Origin: Candidatus Poribacteria bacterium
GTDB taxonomy: Bacteria; Poribacteria; WGA-4E; WGA-3G
Assembly (NCBI GenBank): GCA_022394755.1
Contig: JAGFCA010000056.1
Span: 93,228 to 157,227, forward strand
Reading direction: 5' to 3'
Length of the DNA: 64,000 nt
Part shown: positions 1 through 10,079 of the stretch, piece by piece
How the letters are laid out: each line of letters starts with the position of its first letter
Position numbering within the stretch: the stretch's first letter is position 1
Notes under the pieces: generated by a model
Told to the model about the DNA's origin: nothing
The model's input: the letters and a program-made list of their open reading frames with translations, nothing else
Database searches by the model: none
Position numbers and translations under genes: made by a program

Positions 1-42
1 AAAAAACTGGTGGTAAAAGTGGAGATTTCAGTAGATAAATAA
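1..42 (+). CDS. possible 3' end of an upstream gene (partial)
   Basis: Frame 1 is open from the window edge to a TAA at 40-42 and would encode about 13 residues (KKLVVKVEISVDK). The composition is protein-like, and the next gene on the same strand begins 39 nt later. The fragment is too short to name, and chance is a real alternative. Confidence 0.25.
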   Translation, partial: KKLVVKVEISVDK

Positions 43-81
43 ATAAAATATATAAGTCTAATACAATCAGTCATTGGAGCG

Positions 82-2997
82 ATGAAATATATGTACCGCA
101 TTATAATTGCAATCCTAACTATAATTCTATGTGTTACCACAATATCTTATGCATCTGATCACGTTCTAATAATTGGTGGTGTTGGTGGTGAAAAATCTTA
201 CTACGATCAATTTTGGAGCGGCACTTCCCGATTTTACCAATTACTTACACAGGAGTATGGGTTTTCACCTGATCAGATACACTTCCATTTTGAAGATGAA
301 GGTTCAATTCCAGGTATTGTTACTGGAGATTCAAAACGTGAACCTGTTTTACAAACTTTCGCCCTACTTGCGGAAAGAATTCAACCCACGGACAGGTTTA
401 TCCTCTTTATGGTTGGTCATGCATCCCGTAATCAATCAGGAATAAAATTTAATTTACCAGGTCGTGATATCAGTCAACAAGAATATACTGACAGCATAAA
501 TAAGATACAGGCTAAGGAACAACTCCTTGTTTTTGGTTTTCCATATAGTGCAAGAATTGTTCAAGGGGTCAGTGCTGAAGGTAGGATCATAATTACATCA
601 AGTTCTCAAAGAGAAGGATATGCATCACAAGCCGGTTTTGGAGACCTGTTTGTTGACTCGTTCTCTGAATCCACAGCAGATACAAATGCTGACGGAACCA
701 TATCAATCCTCGAATCCTATAACTGGTTACAAATTAGAATTGAAGAATGGTATACGCAAGATGGGGCTATCCAAGCTGAACATCCACATCTTGAGGATAA
801 CGGAGATGGAAGGGCTTCCCGGGATGATGTAACCTCAAATGGTGATGGTAAGCTGGCAGAAAACACTTATTTAGGTCAGCGCATAACACCTCTTCCCCCA
901 CCAGAACACAATTTATCTGAAACTACTGATGAAGATAATGATAATCCTGAAGAAACAAATTCAGAAGATAATGTAGCTGACAATACTCAGGATACTCAAG
1001 AAGAGGAAAAGAGTCGAATTACTACAAAATCATCACTCCCCTTTAACTTTGTCAGTGATAATGACGAAGAAATCATACAGGAAGCTATTCAAAATGTTCC
1101 ATCCAAACCTGAAAATTCCAAGAACGAAGCCGTTGTATTATGGGAAACAGAAGTGTATGATATTGATGAAGATGGTAAACATGTATATTCCACAAGACGG
1201 GTAATAAAAATATATAACGATGAGGGATATCATCTGGGTGAAGTTAGAATTCCATATACTGTTGGAACGGATGATGTAACTATTCATCATGCACGGACAC
1301 TACATCCTGATGGAACAATTATAGAATTTGATAAAGATAAAATTGTCAGCGGGATTACTCCATCTGAAGCTACATCCGCTGGTCTTACTGTCAATACGCG
1401 GTTAATGTTTCTAAGATTACCAAAACTGACTGATGGATGTGTTATAGATTATGCCTACTCTACAAAGAATCCTCAAAGTGCAATGAAAGGAGCATTTTGG
1501 CGACAGGTTTTCTTTCAGGTTGATATACCTGTCCAATTTTATCGTCTAACGACACATATCCCAAAGAAATTAAATCTCAAATATCAAGTGAATGGACCAA
1601 CAATTGAACCAACTATTACGGAGAATAACTATACACGCACCCATATTTTCGAAACAAAAGATATCAGTCCATTGCGTGAAGAACCGATGATGCCTGCTAT
1701 ATCGGATTTCGCATATAATATAAGCTTTTCTACAATTGAATCTTGGGAGAAATTACTTCAATGGTATGCTACATTAATAAGAGAACAAGATAGAATTACA
1801 GAAGATATAACGAATAAGACAAATGAATTACTCTTCGGCGCACTAACCCGAAAAGAAAAAATTAAAAGACTCTATAATTTTGTCGCAACTACAATTATGT
1901 ATGCGGGGGATGAGAGAGGAATATGGGGAATCAAACCATATCCCGCAGCAAAAGTATTGGAAGAGGAATGGGGAGATTGTAAAGGTAAATCAACTTTGCT
2001 TTCTACAATGCTACGCGTAGCCGGGATAGACTCTTATCCTGTGCTTATATCTTCTGGAAAAGCAAGTAGAATTATTCCAGATGTTCCATCACTCGCATAT
2101 TTTAATCATATGATTCTTGCTGTGGATGGAGGAAAGAACAAAGATATTATTTGGTTAGATCCTACTGCACAGACTACTGCTTACGGTGACTTTCCAGTCA
2201 GTGATCAAAACCGATGGACACTAATTATTAATACCGATGCTCCAACAACTGAAGGAATTAGTATTGATAAAAATCTTGAAGACCTGCAAAAAGTTGATGG
2301 ACAAACTCTCAAGAACCATCTATACACTTTTCAAAAAAGTCCCGCACTCCCTGCGGATTCAAATATAAGGTTAACAAATGCCAATATTACAGTAAGAGAA
2401 GATTTGAGTGTAGAAGTGGTACAAGAAGCAACTTTTACAGGAGATTTTAATGCCAAATTTAGAGCACACCTATTGAGGAGATCTCATCGTGGACAACGAA
2501 TTAGTTTCCTACGTGATGCTTTTGAAATTGATGAACGGGCAAGAATCGAAAACTTTGAAACATCGGATTTAAAAGAATTAGAACCGGAGTTAAAGATAAA
2601 ACTTACTTGGACATGTAATGACTATATATATAAAATGGGGGATCAATATATCTTAGAACTCCCTGTTGTGGATCATCCTTACGCACAGTTGTTACGGGAC
2701 GAAAAACGGGACCATCCAGCCGCTCTCGGCAAAGCAGTCACTTTTGAAGATCATGTCACTGTTGAAGTGGATAAACCATTTAAAATAAAAATGGTACCAG
2801 AAACGAAAAAACTACATACAGATGTTGCCGAAATCCAATTAAATTACAAGGAATCTCGAAGCAAGGCTGAAATGGAAAGAATCGTTCGTTTCAACAGTCC
2901 AACTGTAGATATGGATCAATTCCACAATCTTAGGAATGTGGTAAAAGTCACTTCAAATCAAAGCACAAAAACATTCATACTAATTCAAGACCCATAG
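82..2997 (+). CDS. Secreted caspase/C13-like domain + DUF3857 + transglutaminase-like protein
   Basis: This 971-residue protein starts with a signal peptide (hydrophobic residues about 5-24). Residues about 27-250 resemble bacterial C13/caspase-fold peptidases: a VLIIGGVGG strand, then a GHAS motif with the catalytic-type His113. The position where the family normally has Cys in an FCYSG-like motif reads FPYSA (Pro154), so the N-terminal domain looks catalytically dead. An acidic, low-complexity linker (about 275-315) follows. Residues about 350-560 match DUF3857, and about 590-710 form a transglutaminase-like core with a plausible triad Cys633 (GDCKGKS), His676 (FNHM) and Asp693 (WLDPT). The start is supported by GGAG just upstream. 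A MoxR ATPase gene follows 67 nt later; MoxR loci often carry transglutaminase-like proteins, so a joint role in envelope protein processing is plausible but inferred. Confidence 0.85.
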   Translation: MKYMYRIIIAILTIILCVTTISYASDHVLIIGGVGGEKSYYDQFWSGTSRFYQLLTQEYGFSPDQIHFHFEDEGSIPGIVTGDSKREPVLQTFALLAERIQPTDRFILFMVGHASRNQSGIKFNLPGRDISQQEYTDSINKIQAKEQLLVFGFPYSARIVQGVSAEGRIIITSSSQREGYASQAGFGDLFVDSFSESTADTNADGTISILESYNWLQIRIEEWYTQDGAIQAEHPHLEDNGDGRASRDDVTSNGDGKLAENTYLGQRITPLPPPEHNLSETTDEDNDNPEETNSEDNVADNTQDTQEEEKSRITTKSSLPFNFVSDNDEEIIQEAIQNVPSKPENSKNEAVVLWETEVYDIDEDGKHVYSTRRVIKIYNDEGYHLGEVRIPYTVGTDDVTIHHARTLHPDGTIIEFDKDKIVSGITPSEATSAGLTVNTRLMFLRLPKLTDGCVIDYAYSTKNPQSAMKGAFWRQVFFQVDIPVQFYRLTTHIPKKLNLKYQVNGPTIEPTITENNYTRTHIFETKDISPLREEPMMPAISDFAYNISFSTIESWEKLLQWYATLIREQDRITEDITNKTNELLFGALTRKEKIKRLYNFVATTIMYAGDERGIWGIKPYPAAKVLEEEWGDCKGKSTLLSTMLRVAGIDSYPVLISSGKASRIIPDVPSLAYFNHMILAVDGGKNKDIIWLDPTAQTTAYGDFPVSDQNRWTLIINTDAPTTEGISIDKNLEDLQKVDGQTLKNHLYTFQKSPALPADSNIRLTNANITVREDLSVEVVQEATFTGDFNAKFRAHLLRRSHRGQRISFLRDAFEIDERARIENFETSDLKELEPELKIKLTWTCNDYIYKMGDQYILELPVVDHPYAQLLRDEKRDHPAALGKAVTFEDHVTVEVDKPFKIKMVPETKKLHTDVAEIQLNYKESRSKAEMERIVRFNSPTVDMDQFHNLRNVVKVTSNQSTKTFILIQDP

Positions 2998-3064
2998 AAT
3001 ACACTAACCCTATATATTTTGAAGATATCTTAATCTATATTTACATGCATAAAGGAGATAATAG

Positions 3065-4072
3065 ATGGCAGCTACTGATGAAGTTAAAGCGATTGAAGAA
3101 TTAATGGAAAGCCAAGAATTAATCATTGGACAACTAAGAAAGGTTATCATTGGTCAAGACGAAGTTATCAACCAGATGTTGATGGCACTCTTTGCTGGTG
3201 GACACTGTCTTGTTGAAGGTGTTCCTGGATTAGCAAAAACTTTAATGATTAAAACACTCGCTCAAATACTAAATCTCTCTTTTAAACGAATTCAATTTAC
3301 ACCAGACTTAATGCCTGCCGATATTATTGGTACTGATGTCCTTGAAGAAGATCGAACTACCGGACATAGATCCATACGCTTTATACAAGGACCTATTTTC
3401 GGGAATATCTTACTTGCTGATGAAATCAATAGAACTCCACCAAAAACACAAGCTGCTTTGTTGGAGGCTATGCAGGAACATCATGTAACCGCTGGTGGTA
3501 CAGAGTATAATCTTCCAGAACCATTCTTTGTTTTGGCAACACAAAACCCAATTGAACAAGAAGGAACGTACCCTTTACCTGAAGCACAACTTGACAGGTT
3601 TATGTTCAAAATCGTAATTGATTATCCTGAAGAAGAGGAAGAGGTTAATATTGTTACCAGCACAACAGGGGCAGAGGAACCTGAACTCGAAACTGCTCTC
3701 TCAGGTGAAGCTATTGTCTCATTACATCAAATCGTCCGAAGAGTTCCTGCTGCTGACAATGTTGTTCAATATGCAGTTAAGCTGGCAAGGGCAACACGTC
3801 CTAAAGAAAAAGATGTTCCAGAATTCATTCAACAATGGGTTCGATGGGGTGCTGGACCCAGAGCAGGACAGTATCTCATTTTGGGGGCTAAAGCCAGAGC
3901 AATTCTCAAAGGACGATACAATGCATCCTGTGAAGATGTAAGATCTGTTGCTCCTTCTGTATTAAGACATAGAGTTCTTACCAACTTCCATGCAGAAGCA
4001 GAAGGGATTGACACCGATGCTGTAATTGAACAACTACTTGAAACTGTTCAAGAGCCGTCTGCCAAAATGTAA
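3065..4072 (+). CDS. MoxR-family AAA+ ATPase
   Basis: A full-length 335-residue MoxR protein. Walker A GVPGLAKT is at residues 52-59, Walker B ending in Asp119-Glu120 ([12 protein letters not shown] follows), and sensor 1 lies in the segment [21 protein letters not shown]. MoxR ATPases are chaperone-like and usually act with DUF58 and VWA-domain proteins. None of those partners is encoded nearby; the upstream neighbour is a DUF3857/transglutaminase protein and the downstream one a glycosyltransferase. A strong AAGGAGAT Shine-Dalgarno lies 6 nt before the ATG. A second MoxR gene of almost the same length occurs at 50898-51911 on the other strand. Confidence 0.93.
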   Translation: MAATDEVKAIEELMESQELIIGQLRKVIIGQDEVINQMLMALFAGGHCLVEGVPGLAKTLMIKTLAQILNLSFKRIQFTPDLMPADIIGTDVLEEDRTTGHRSIRFIQGPIFGNILLADEINRTPPKTQAALLEAMQEHHVTAGGTEYNLPEPFFVLATQNPIEQEGTYPLPEAQLDRFMFKIVIDYPEEEEEVNIVTSTTGAEEPELETALSGEAIVSLHQIVRRVPAADNVVQYAVKLARATRPKEKDVPEFIQQWVRWGAGPRAGQYLILGAKARAILKGRYNASCEDVRSVAPSVLRHRVLTNFHAEAEGIDTDAVIEQLLETVQEPSAKM

Positions 4073-4219
4073 GACAATTACTGCCTTTTGTAAATTGATG
4101 ATATATATGAAATAGATCGTTCAATAATGACATTTTCATTGATCCGGTTGGTATTGTTTCAATGTACATAAAAATAAAACTGATTTATTAACTTACGTTA
4201 CACACATTCGCACAGTGTT

Positions 4220-4894
4220 ATGAATGTTTCTGTTATCATTCCTGTCCTTAATGAAGAAGAGTCAATAGGTAAAGTAATCCACGACATACCAAAGAATCTG
4301 GTTCAGGAAATTATTGTTGTTGACAACGGATGTACTGATAACACCGTGGAAATAGCACAGAATCACGGCGCGAAAGTTATTTCTGAACCACGAAAAGGAT
4401 ATGGGAGTGCCTGTCTCGCTGGGGTTGCTGCGGTTCAGAATGCGGATATCGTTGTTTTCATAGATGGTGATTATAGTGATGACCCAACACAATTGCCATT
4501 ACTTATACAACCTATTCAAGAAAACAGGGCAGATTTTGTCATAGGGACTCGTAAGCCATTAGAAAAAGGGGCGTTACTACCACAGGCACAATTTGGGAAC
4601 AAACTCGCTACCATCTTAATTCGAACCTTCTATGGTGTTAAATATACAGACCTCGGTCCATTTCGAGCAATTCGTCAATCCCAACTCACTGCATTAGATA
4701 TGCAGGACAGGACATACGGGTGGACAGTAGAAATGCAGGTTAAAGCTGCCAAGATGGGGATGCGAGTCCAAGAAATTCCTGTCAGTTATAGAAAACGCAT
4801 TGGAAAATCTAAGATTAGTGGTACACTTATAGGTAGTATTCGAGCAGGTGTAAAAATTCTTACGACAATCTTTCGTTGGGGGATTCTACGTTGA
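4220..4894 (+). CDS. Glycosyltransferase family 2 (dolichyl-phosphate mannose/glucose synthase-like)
   Basis: A 224-residue GT-A fold enzyme without membrane segments. It has the N-terminal nucleotide-binding strand VSVIIPVLNEEESIGKVI, DNGCTDNT at residues 35-42, the metal-binding DGD (82-84, in FIDGDYSDDP), and the DLGPFRAIR and YGWTVEMQVKA motifs typical of the DPM/DPG-synthase-like subgroup. It probably transfers a sugar from an NDP-sugar to a polyprenyl phosphate or similar acceptor; the acceptor cannot be read from sequence. The gene sits between MoxR and a Crp-type regulator on the same strand, with 147 nt of gap before it. Confidence 0.88.
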   Translation: MNVSVIIPVLNEEESIGKVIHDIPKNLVQEIIVVDNGCTDNTVEIAQNHGAKVISEPRKGYGSACLAGVAAVQNADIVVFIDGDYSDDPTQLPLLIQPIQENRADFVIGTRKPLEKGALLPQAQFGNKLATILIRTFYGVKYTDLGPFRAIRQSQLTALDMQDRTYGWTVEMQVKAAKMGMRVQEIPVSYRKRIGKSKISGTLIGSIRAGVKILTTIFRWGILR

Positions 4895-4952
4895 ACTTTC
4901 ATCATAGAGAAATAATTACTTCACCTCATCAGATCAAGTTTTTGGAGAGAAT

Positions 4953-5912
4953 ATGTTAGATCTCATTCACCAACATTTCTGGTGTATCAAACATATAGAT
5001 ATGTATAAGGATTTATCCGATGATGATTCAGAAGCACTTGATAAGATTATAAAATACAGTAAGTTGAAACATGAAGAACAATTATCCCGTGAAGGTGTAT
5101 ACATAATTAAAGAAGGTCGTATTAAGGTTTCGGAAAAAACGAAAGAGGACAATATTTCTAAGAAGATTATAAAGAATCGTATTAATTCAGATTCTCAAGA
5201 GAGTCCTCCTGACGAACCAACAACACTTGAAGTATTAGAACCCGGAGAGATAATCGGGATAAATATTGATGACGATGAAGACATAAACCCGTTGATATCT
5301 ATAGTGACCTTGACAGAAGTTTGTGTGGGCTTCGTCTCTATACGAGACTTTCTCTTTTTTCTCAAACGAAAACCACATTTAGTGGTACCCTCAAAAACAG
5401 AATTATATAGAAAATTAGTAACTACATTCTCAAGATATCTGCCATTGTCTTCTGATAGAAGATCAACAAAAGAGGTACATAATATCTTAAAACGAAATTC
5501 TATGCCTGACAATAGACGTCATAGTACATTATCAGATTTAGCCTTTCGATCTGGATCCTCTCGTTTAGCTTTTCTAATACAAAATTTAGCAACACAACCA
5601 GAAATAAATGGAATCATTTGTATACAGCGTATTTCTACTAAGACAATTTCGAAATTAATTGGATGTTCCGTCGAAACTACTGAAAAATTATTGAATTCAT
5701 TTAAACAGTATAAAATTCTTAATCTCAGATGGCGAAAAATTCAGATTTTGAATCTATGGAACCTAAAAAAGATTGCTGATTCACGATTTATGACTTTAGC
5801 TACTATAACTCAAGAGTCAACAACTACACCTGAGGAATTGGATTTTCAAGCACTTATCAATCCTCAAGATAACAACAGGATACAATCTAACTCGGTTGCC
5901 CCGATCAAATAG
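4953..5912 (+). CDS. Crp/Fnr-type transcriptional regulator (divergent)
   Basis: 319 residues. The N-terminal half looks like a cyclic-nucleotide-binding beta barrel: a segment ending VYIIKEGRIKVSEK, then an unusual charged insertion (about 68-90), then LEVLEPGEIIGINI. The C-terminal half carries a winged helix: SRLAFLIQNLATQ, then ISKLIGCSVETTEKLLNSFK as the putative helix-turn-helix and wing residues ILNLRWRKIQILNLWNLKKI. Ligand identity is unknown: the phosphate-binding RxS signature of cAMP binders is not visible and no cysteine cluster of the Fnr type is seen. It precedes the M28 peptidase gene by 43 nt and may regulate this run of protease genes (inference). Confidence 0.7.
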   Translation: MLDLIHQHFWCIKHIDMYKDLSDDDSEALDKIIKYSKLKHEEQLSREGVYIIKEGRIKVSEKTKEDNISKKIIKNRINSDSQESPPDEPTTLEVLEPGEIIGINIDDDEDINPLISIVTLTEVCVGFVSIRDFLFFLKRKPHLVVPSKTELYRKLVTTFSRYLPLSSDRRSTKEVHNILKRNSMPDNRRHSTLSDLAFRSGSSRLAFLIQNLATQPEINGIICIQRISTKTISKLIGCSVETTEKLLNSFKQYKILNLRWRKIQILNLWNLKKIADSRFMTLATITQESTTTPEELDFQALINPQDNNRIQSNSVAPIK

Positions 5913-5955
5913 TATCTTATGATTATTACAACACAATGAAAGTAATTTTGATTTT

Positions 5956-7332
5956 ATGAAACAGAGAAATCCCTATTTATCAATTGATCGACAAATTGTC
6001 GGTGATATCTATACAAATAGAGAGGTTTTAGATAACCTAACTGTCCTATGTGATGATTTCGGTTCACGGTTTGCTGGAACTCCAGAAGAACACAAAGCAG
6101 CCTCTTTTATTTCTGATACTTTTTCTCGGTATGGTCTTAAAAATGTTGAATTAGAAGAGTATCCCTATGCAGGTTGGACACGTGGTACAGCAACTCTATC
6201 AATAACTGAACCAATCAATCGTCATTTACATTGCATATCCTTACCATATTGTCCAGCAGCTGATATAACTGCTGAACTGGTTTCTGTAGGACAAGGGAGT
6301 CCACCAGAATATAGTGCACTTGCTAATACAGGTGATGGAAAGCTGGTGATGGCAAAGAGTTCATCTCCGATCGACTTGGGTAGATGGGTACATCGAAAAG
6401 AAAAGTATGAACGCGCTGTTCTCGCAGGAGCATCAGCATTCATTTTTGTCAGTGAACATCCAGGGGTCGGTCCAGAAACTGGTAGTTTACAAAATAATCG
6501 ACCCGCTCCTATTCCAGGAATTTCTGTATGTAAAGAAGATGGTGATTTTCTCACACGCTGTCTTGAGCGTTACGGTAAAATTAAAATGCAATTGAAAACT
6601 ACCGATATTAATGAGCCACGGAAATCATGGAATGTTGTGGCGGATTTACCGGGGAATGAAACACCTGAAGAAATGATCCTCGTTGGATGTCATTACGATG
6701 GACACGATATCTCACAGGGTGCACATGATCCTGCATCAGGTATGGTCTCTGTCATTGAAGCTGCACGGGTCTTATCTACTTATGCAACTGATTTACTCAA
6801 ACGAACTATTCGGTTTATCGCATTTGGAACAGAAGAAATTGGACTCACTGGTGCATTCCAATATGTAGAAGCACATGACAACGAATTAAATAATATACGG
6901 TTTATGCTAAATATGGATGCAGCTGGTGGAACAAGTCGTAAAGGAATTGTATTACACAAATGGGATTCTTTGGAACCTTTCTTTCTTACTGCACAAAAAC
7001 AACTGCATGCAGACATGCCAGTTGGTCAAAAAGTACATTCTTACTCTGACCATTTTCCTTTTTTCTTAAAAGGTGTCCCTTCCTGTCATATGGGGGATCC
7101 AACATCTGCACCCTCTGGACGTGGATTTGGACATACTGCCTATGATACTTTGGAAAAAGTAGCCTTAGAAAACCTACGCCTTGCAAGTTCCATTGGAGCA
7201 AGAATAGCACTCAGGTGTGCAAACGAAGACGAATTTCCAGCTAAAAGAAGATCAAGTAACGATGTACAGAAAATCGTTGATACCGATCCAGGTTTAGAAG
7301 GATATCGTATTTCACTTAAATTGAAGACCTGA
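5956..7332 (+). CDS. M28 family zinc aminopeptidase with PA-domain insertion
   Basis: A 458-residue metallopeptidase. All expected zinc ligands are present: His246-x-Asp248 (CHYDGHD), Asp258 (AHDPASG), Glu293-Glu294 (FGTEEIG; base and ligand), Asp321 (NMDAAGG) and His393 (GHTAYDTLE). The segment about 100-215 (LVSVGQG ... GASAFIFVSEHPG ... IPGISVCKEDG) reads as a protease-associated domain. There is no signal peptide, so the enzyme is probably cytoplasmic and acts on peptides; substrate unknown. It lies between the Crp-like regulator and an HtrA protease gene on the same strand. Confidence 0.9.
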   Translation: MKQRNPYLSIDRQIVGDIYTNREVLDNLTVLCDDFGSRFAGTPEEHKAASFISDTFSRYGLKNVELEEYPYAGWTRGTATLSITEPINRHLHCISLPYCPAADITAELVSVGQGSPPEYSALANTGDGKLVMAKSSSPIDLGRWVHRKEKYERAVLAGASAFIFVSEHPGVGPETGSLQNNRPAPIPGISVCKEDGDFLTRCLERYGKIKMQLKTTDINEPRKSWNVVADLPGNETPEEMILVGCHYDGHDISQGAHDPASGMVSVIEAARVLSTYATDLLKRTIRFIAFGTEEIGLTGAFQYVEAHDNELNNIRFMLNMDAAGGTSRKGIVLHKWDSLEPFFLTAQKQLHADMPVGQKVHSYSDHFPFFLKGVPSCHMGDPTSAPSGRGFGHTAYDTLEKVALENLRLASSIGARIALRCANEDEFPAKRRSSNDVQKIVDTDPGLEGYRISLKLKT

Positions 7333-7417
7333 TTACCTCAGTAGATTAATCCTTTACAGAATTATGGCTAAGAATAACAACATTTTATTATGAATAATTA
7401 GATCCACAGGTAGTGTT

Positions 7418-8863
7418 ATGACACAATTATCTAAGAGCTCTGGCTATTATATACATACATTATTGAGTATTATCTTATTTGGTGTAATTGCTTATGTCTT
7501 TTTTGTTTCATCTGTTGATTTGAATGCACAACAAGACCTTCAAGATGCTGTAACGCAATCAAGGCGAACAGCAATTGTAAATGCTGTTGAACGGGCAAGT
7601 CCTGCTGTTGTTAATATTAGTGCAATTAGAAATGTCACACAGATTACTTCTTTAGAACAATGGCTTTGGGGTGACTTCCAACCTTTTCAAAAACGATCAT
7701 TAAGAGAAGTTGGCTCAGGTGTGATTATAAACAAAGAAGGCTATATACTTACAAATCACCATGTTATTGATGATGCAGAAAGAGTAAGAGTTGCATTTGT
7801 TGATGGTAGAGAATTTGATGCTCAGATAGTCGGATTCGACCCTCTTTCTGATTTGGCTTTATTGAAAGTGAATACAAAAGAGGATTTACCAGTTATCAAA
7901 TGGGGTGATTCTGATAATCTCCTAATTGGTGAATGGGCACTCGCAATAGGAAATCCATTTGGACTTTCTATAGGAACGGCACAACCGACAGTTACAATCG
8001 GAATTATAAGTGCTACACAACGGTCAATAACTGTGGATAATCGTTTCTATGAAACACTCATCCAAACAGATGCATCTGTGAATCCAGGAAATAGTGGTGG
8101 TGCTCTTGTTAATGTTCACGGTGAACTCATTGGAATTAATACTGTCATACGTTCAACAAGCGGGGGTTCACAAGGAGTCGGTTTTGCTATTCCTGCAAAC
8201 AAGGCAAAGAAAGTAATTCAGAAAATTACTGATCAAGGGTATATTATTCCACCATATCTGGGTGTGTCAATACAGTCTGTAACTGAAGATATGGCTGTCA
8301 AGTTATTAGGTAAAAAAGTTGCTGAAAATTCTATACTTTCAAGAGGTGTTTTGGTATCAGATCTTAATAAAGATAGTCCGTTAACTGATGCAGGTATTAA
8401 ACGTAGTGATATTATCAGGTCTATTTCTGGACATAGAATTAAGGATGATACCGATTTTAAAGCTGTGGTTCGATTACTTCCTTTAAATGAACCTATCAAA
8501 TTAGAAGTCATTCGACGAGGAAAAATAAAAAATACAACACTCCTTCTAAAAGAATTGGAATTGGAATATTCTCCTTCAAGATGGGGGTTGACACTCAAAC
8601 AACCGGATAAAGCAAAAGCGCGAAAATTAAAAAATCACGGTGTTATTATTACTGATTTTGAAGAAGGAAGTGAATTGGATGGTCCATTAAGAAAAGGGGA
8701 TGTTATTTACCAGATAAATGATATTACAATTCCTACTCTTGAAGTATTTAAAATTATTGACGAAAAAATACAAGAACCCAGTAGAATACAACTTTATTAT
8801 GAGCGGAAAGGGAAATCAGACTATATTTATGTTACATTTAATAGAAACAATCGATGGAGATAA
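7418..8863 (+). CDS. HtrA/DegP-type serine protease with two PDZ domains
   Basis: 481 residues. An N-terminal hydrophobic segment (about 12-32) is a signal anchor or signal peptide, placing the enzyme in the envelope. The trypsin-like domain has the complete triad His115 (LTNHHVI), Asp145 (DPLSDLALL) and Ser226 (NPGNSGGAL). PDZ1 spans about 270-370 (PPYLGVSIQSV start) and a second PDZ-like domain about 385-475 (GVIITDFEEGSELDGPLRKG). Family members degrade or refold damaged envelope proteins. It follows the M28 peptidase and precedes a TPR protein, forming part of a protease-rich run. Confidence 0.94.
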   Translation: MTQLSKSSGYYIHTLLSIILFGVIAYVFFVSSVDLNAQQDLQDAVTQSRRTAIVNAVERASPAVVNISAIRNVTQITSLEQWLWGDFQPFQKRSLREVGSGVIINKEGYILTNHHVIDDAERVRVAFVDGREFDAQIVGFDPLSDLALLKVNTKEDLPVIKWGDSDNLLIGEWALAIGNPFGLSIGTAQPTVTIGIISATQRSITVDNRFYETLIQTDASVNPGNSGGALVNVHGELIGINTVIRSTSGGSQGVGFAIPANKAKKVIQKITDQGYIIPPYLGVSIQSVTEDMAVKLLGKKVAENSILSRGVLVSDLNKDSPLTDAGIKRSDIIRSISGHRIKDDTDFKAVVRLLPLNEPIKLEVIRRGKIKNTTLLLKELELEYSPSRWGLTLKQPDKAKARKLKNHGVIITDFEEGSELDGPLRKGDVIYQINDITIPTLEVFKIIDEKIQEPSRIQLYYERKGKSDYIYVTFNRNNRWR

Positions 8864-8925
8864 GTGTTGTTAAATAAGTAAGAGAAAATATACTTTAAAT
8901 ATTAGCTTAGATTACGGAGAATGTA

Positions 8926-9648
8926 ATGAAATTACAACTACCAACAATCATCATCGTATGTCTATCTGTAGTCCTAATCATCATAATATATGTTTTTGTA
9001 GGCAAAAAGACTGAATACACCCTTGATTCAACCGATGAGAGTCAGGATTTCAATCTCATTAGAGTTGATGCAGCTAACTCATATAATTCAAAAGATTACA
9101 CACAGGCAATTGAATTATACGAACAGGCGTTTAATTTACGTCCTGAAAATGCTGAGGTTTGCAACGATCTTGCCGCTGTTCATTACGATCTCGGACTCAA
9201 ATTCGCTGGACCTGAATGGCCCTCATGGCCTGTCATACGGTCAGATGGAACTGCAGCTGAAGTATTGGCTGAACTCAACCAGGCTTATAAACATGTTGAA
9301 TCAGGTTATATTGTCGTTGAAACTGAATCGCAAGAAATTGTAAAAGTTGTTGAGAATAATGTGAAAGAAAACGGGGCAACTGTTTACCCTTACCGAGGCA
9401 ATAAAGAATATACTCTAAATATACTTATTGGATCGACACGGGACCACTTAGAACAAGCAAAGACGCTATATCTACAAGCAATAGAATTAAAATCCACTTA
9501 TGCAGCACCCTACCGTAATCTGGGTTCTTTCTATGTAAAAATTGGATTGACAGATATGGCAATTAATTATTTGCAAGAAGCTTACAGGCGCGATCCATCC
9601 GACTCAGAATTAGCGGAATACTTACATCAACAAAAACTCAATTATTAG
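8926..9648 (+). CDS. Membrane-anchored TPR protein
   Basis: 240 residues. Residues about 5-26 form a single membrane helix. At least two TPR units are visible: about 42-80 (NSYNSKDYTQAIELYEQAF...) and about 170-235 (LEQAKTLYLQAIELKSTYAAPYRNLGSFYVKIG...), with a non-TPR insertion between them. It is likely a protein-protein interaction scaffold at the membrane. The gene lies 62 nt after HtrA on the same strand, so a partnership with that protease is possible but unproven. Confidence 0.75.
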   Translation: MKLQLPTIIIVCLSVVLIIIIYVFVGKKTEYTLDSTDESQDFNLIRVDAANSYNSKDYTQAIELYEQAFNLRPENAEVCNDLAAVHYDLGLKFAGPEWPSWPVIRSDGTAAEVLAELNQAYKHVESGYIVVETESQEIVKVVENNVKENGATVYPYRGNKEYTLNILIGSTRDHLEQAKTLYLQAIELKSTYAAPYRNLGSFYVKIGLTDMAINYLQEAYRRDPSDSELAEYLHQQKLNY

Positions 9649-10042
9649 TTGACAACTTCTAATAGAAATCTTACTTCACAATAATACTGTCTCCTTCTTC
9701 TACTGACTATATTCCCTTAATCATAAATTCTATTCACCTCAAATCTATGTAGACTTAATCACATTTTTCACACACTTTACTATGATGAATTTAATAATAC
9801 ACACTTACCGAACCTGTTAGGTGTGGTTGTAATCCGGGTATGTATGCAATTTATGCATTCATTGAGACTCGTTATAGATATAGTAATCCCTGTATTAGAT
9901 AAGTTATTTTGTTAATCTGTTAATTGAAAATGTAATAACATAAACCTCCAATTTCGCCAGTAATTCAACGCAATCCAACAACTAAAAGATGGGAGATATA
10001 CTTTAGAATTGGTATTATATAAGATGAAACCACATTGAATGC
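9649..10042. other. Non-coding gap with a decayed copy of the R1 interspersed repeat
   Basis: No credible gene is seen. About 9811-9872 holds a weak copy of the R1 repeat found at several other places (GTTAGGTGTGGTT followed by CCGGGTATGTATGCAATTTATGCATTC). The remainder is AT-rich with no clear terminator. Confidence 0.5.
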
Positions 10043-10072
10043 TTGTAATGTTTATTATTAATCTATTATAAT
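10043..10072 (+). promoter_or_regulatory. Promoter placing the transcript start at the cyclase ATG
   Basis: TTGTAA (10043-10048) and TATAAT (10067-10072) are separated by 18 nt. Only 7 nt separate the -10 box from the ATG at 10080, so transcription should begin at or next to the A of the start codon, giving a leaderless mRNA. Confidence 0.6.
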
Positions 10073-10079
10073 ACAGGTT

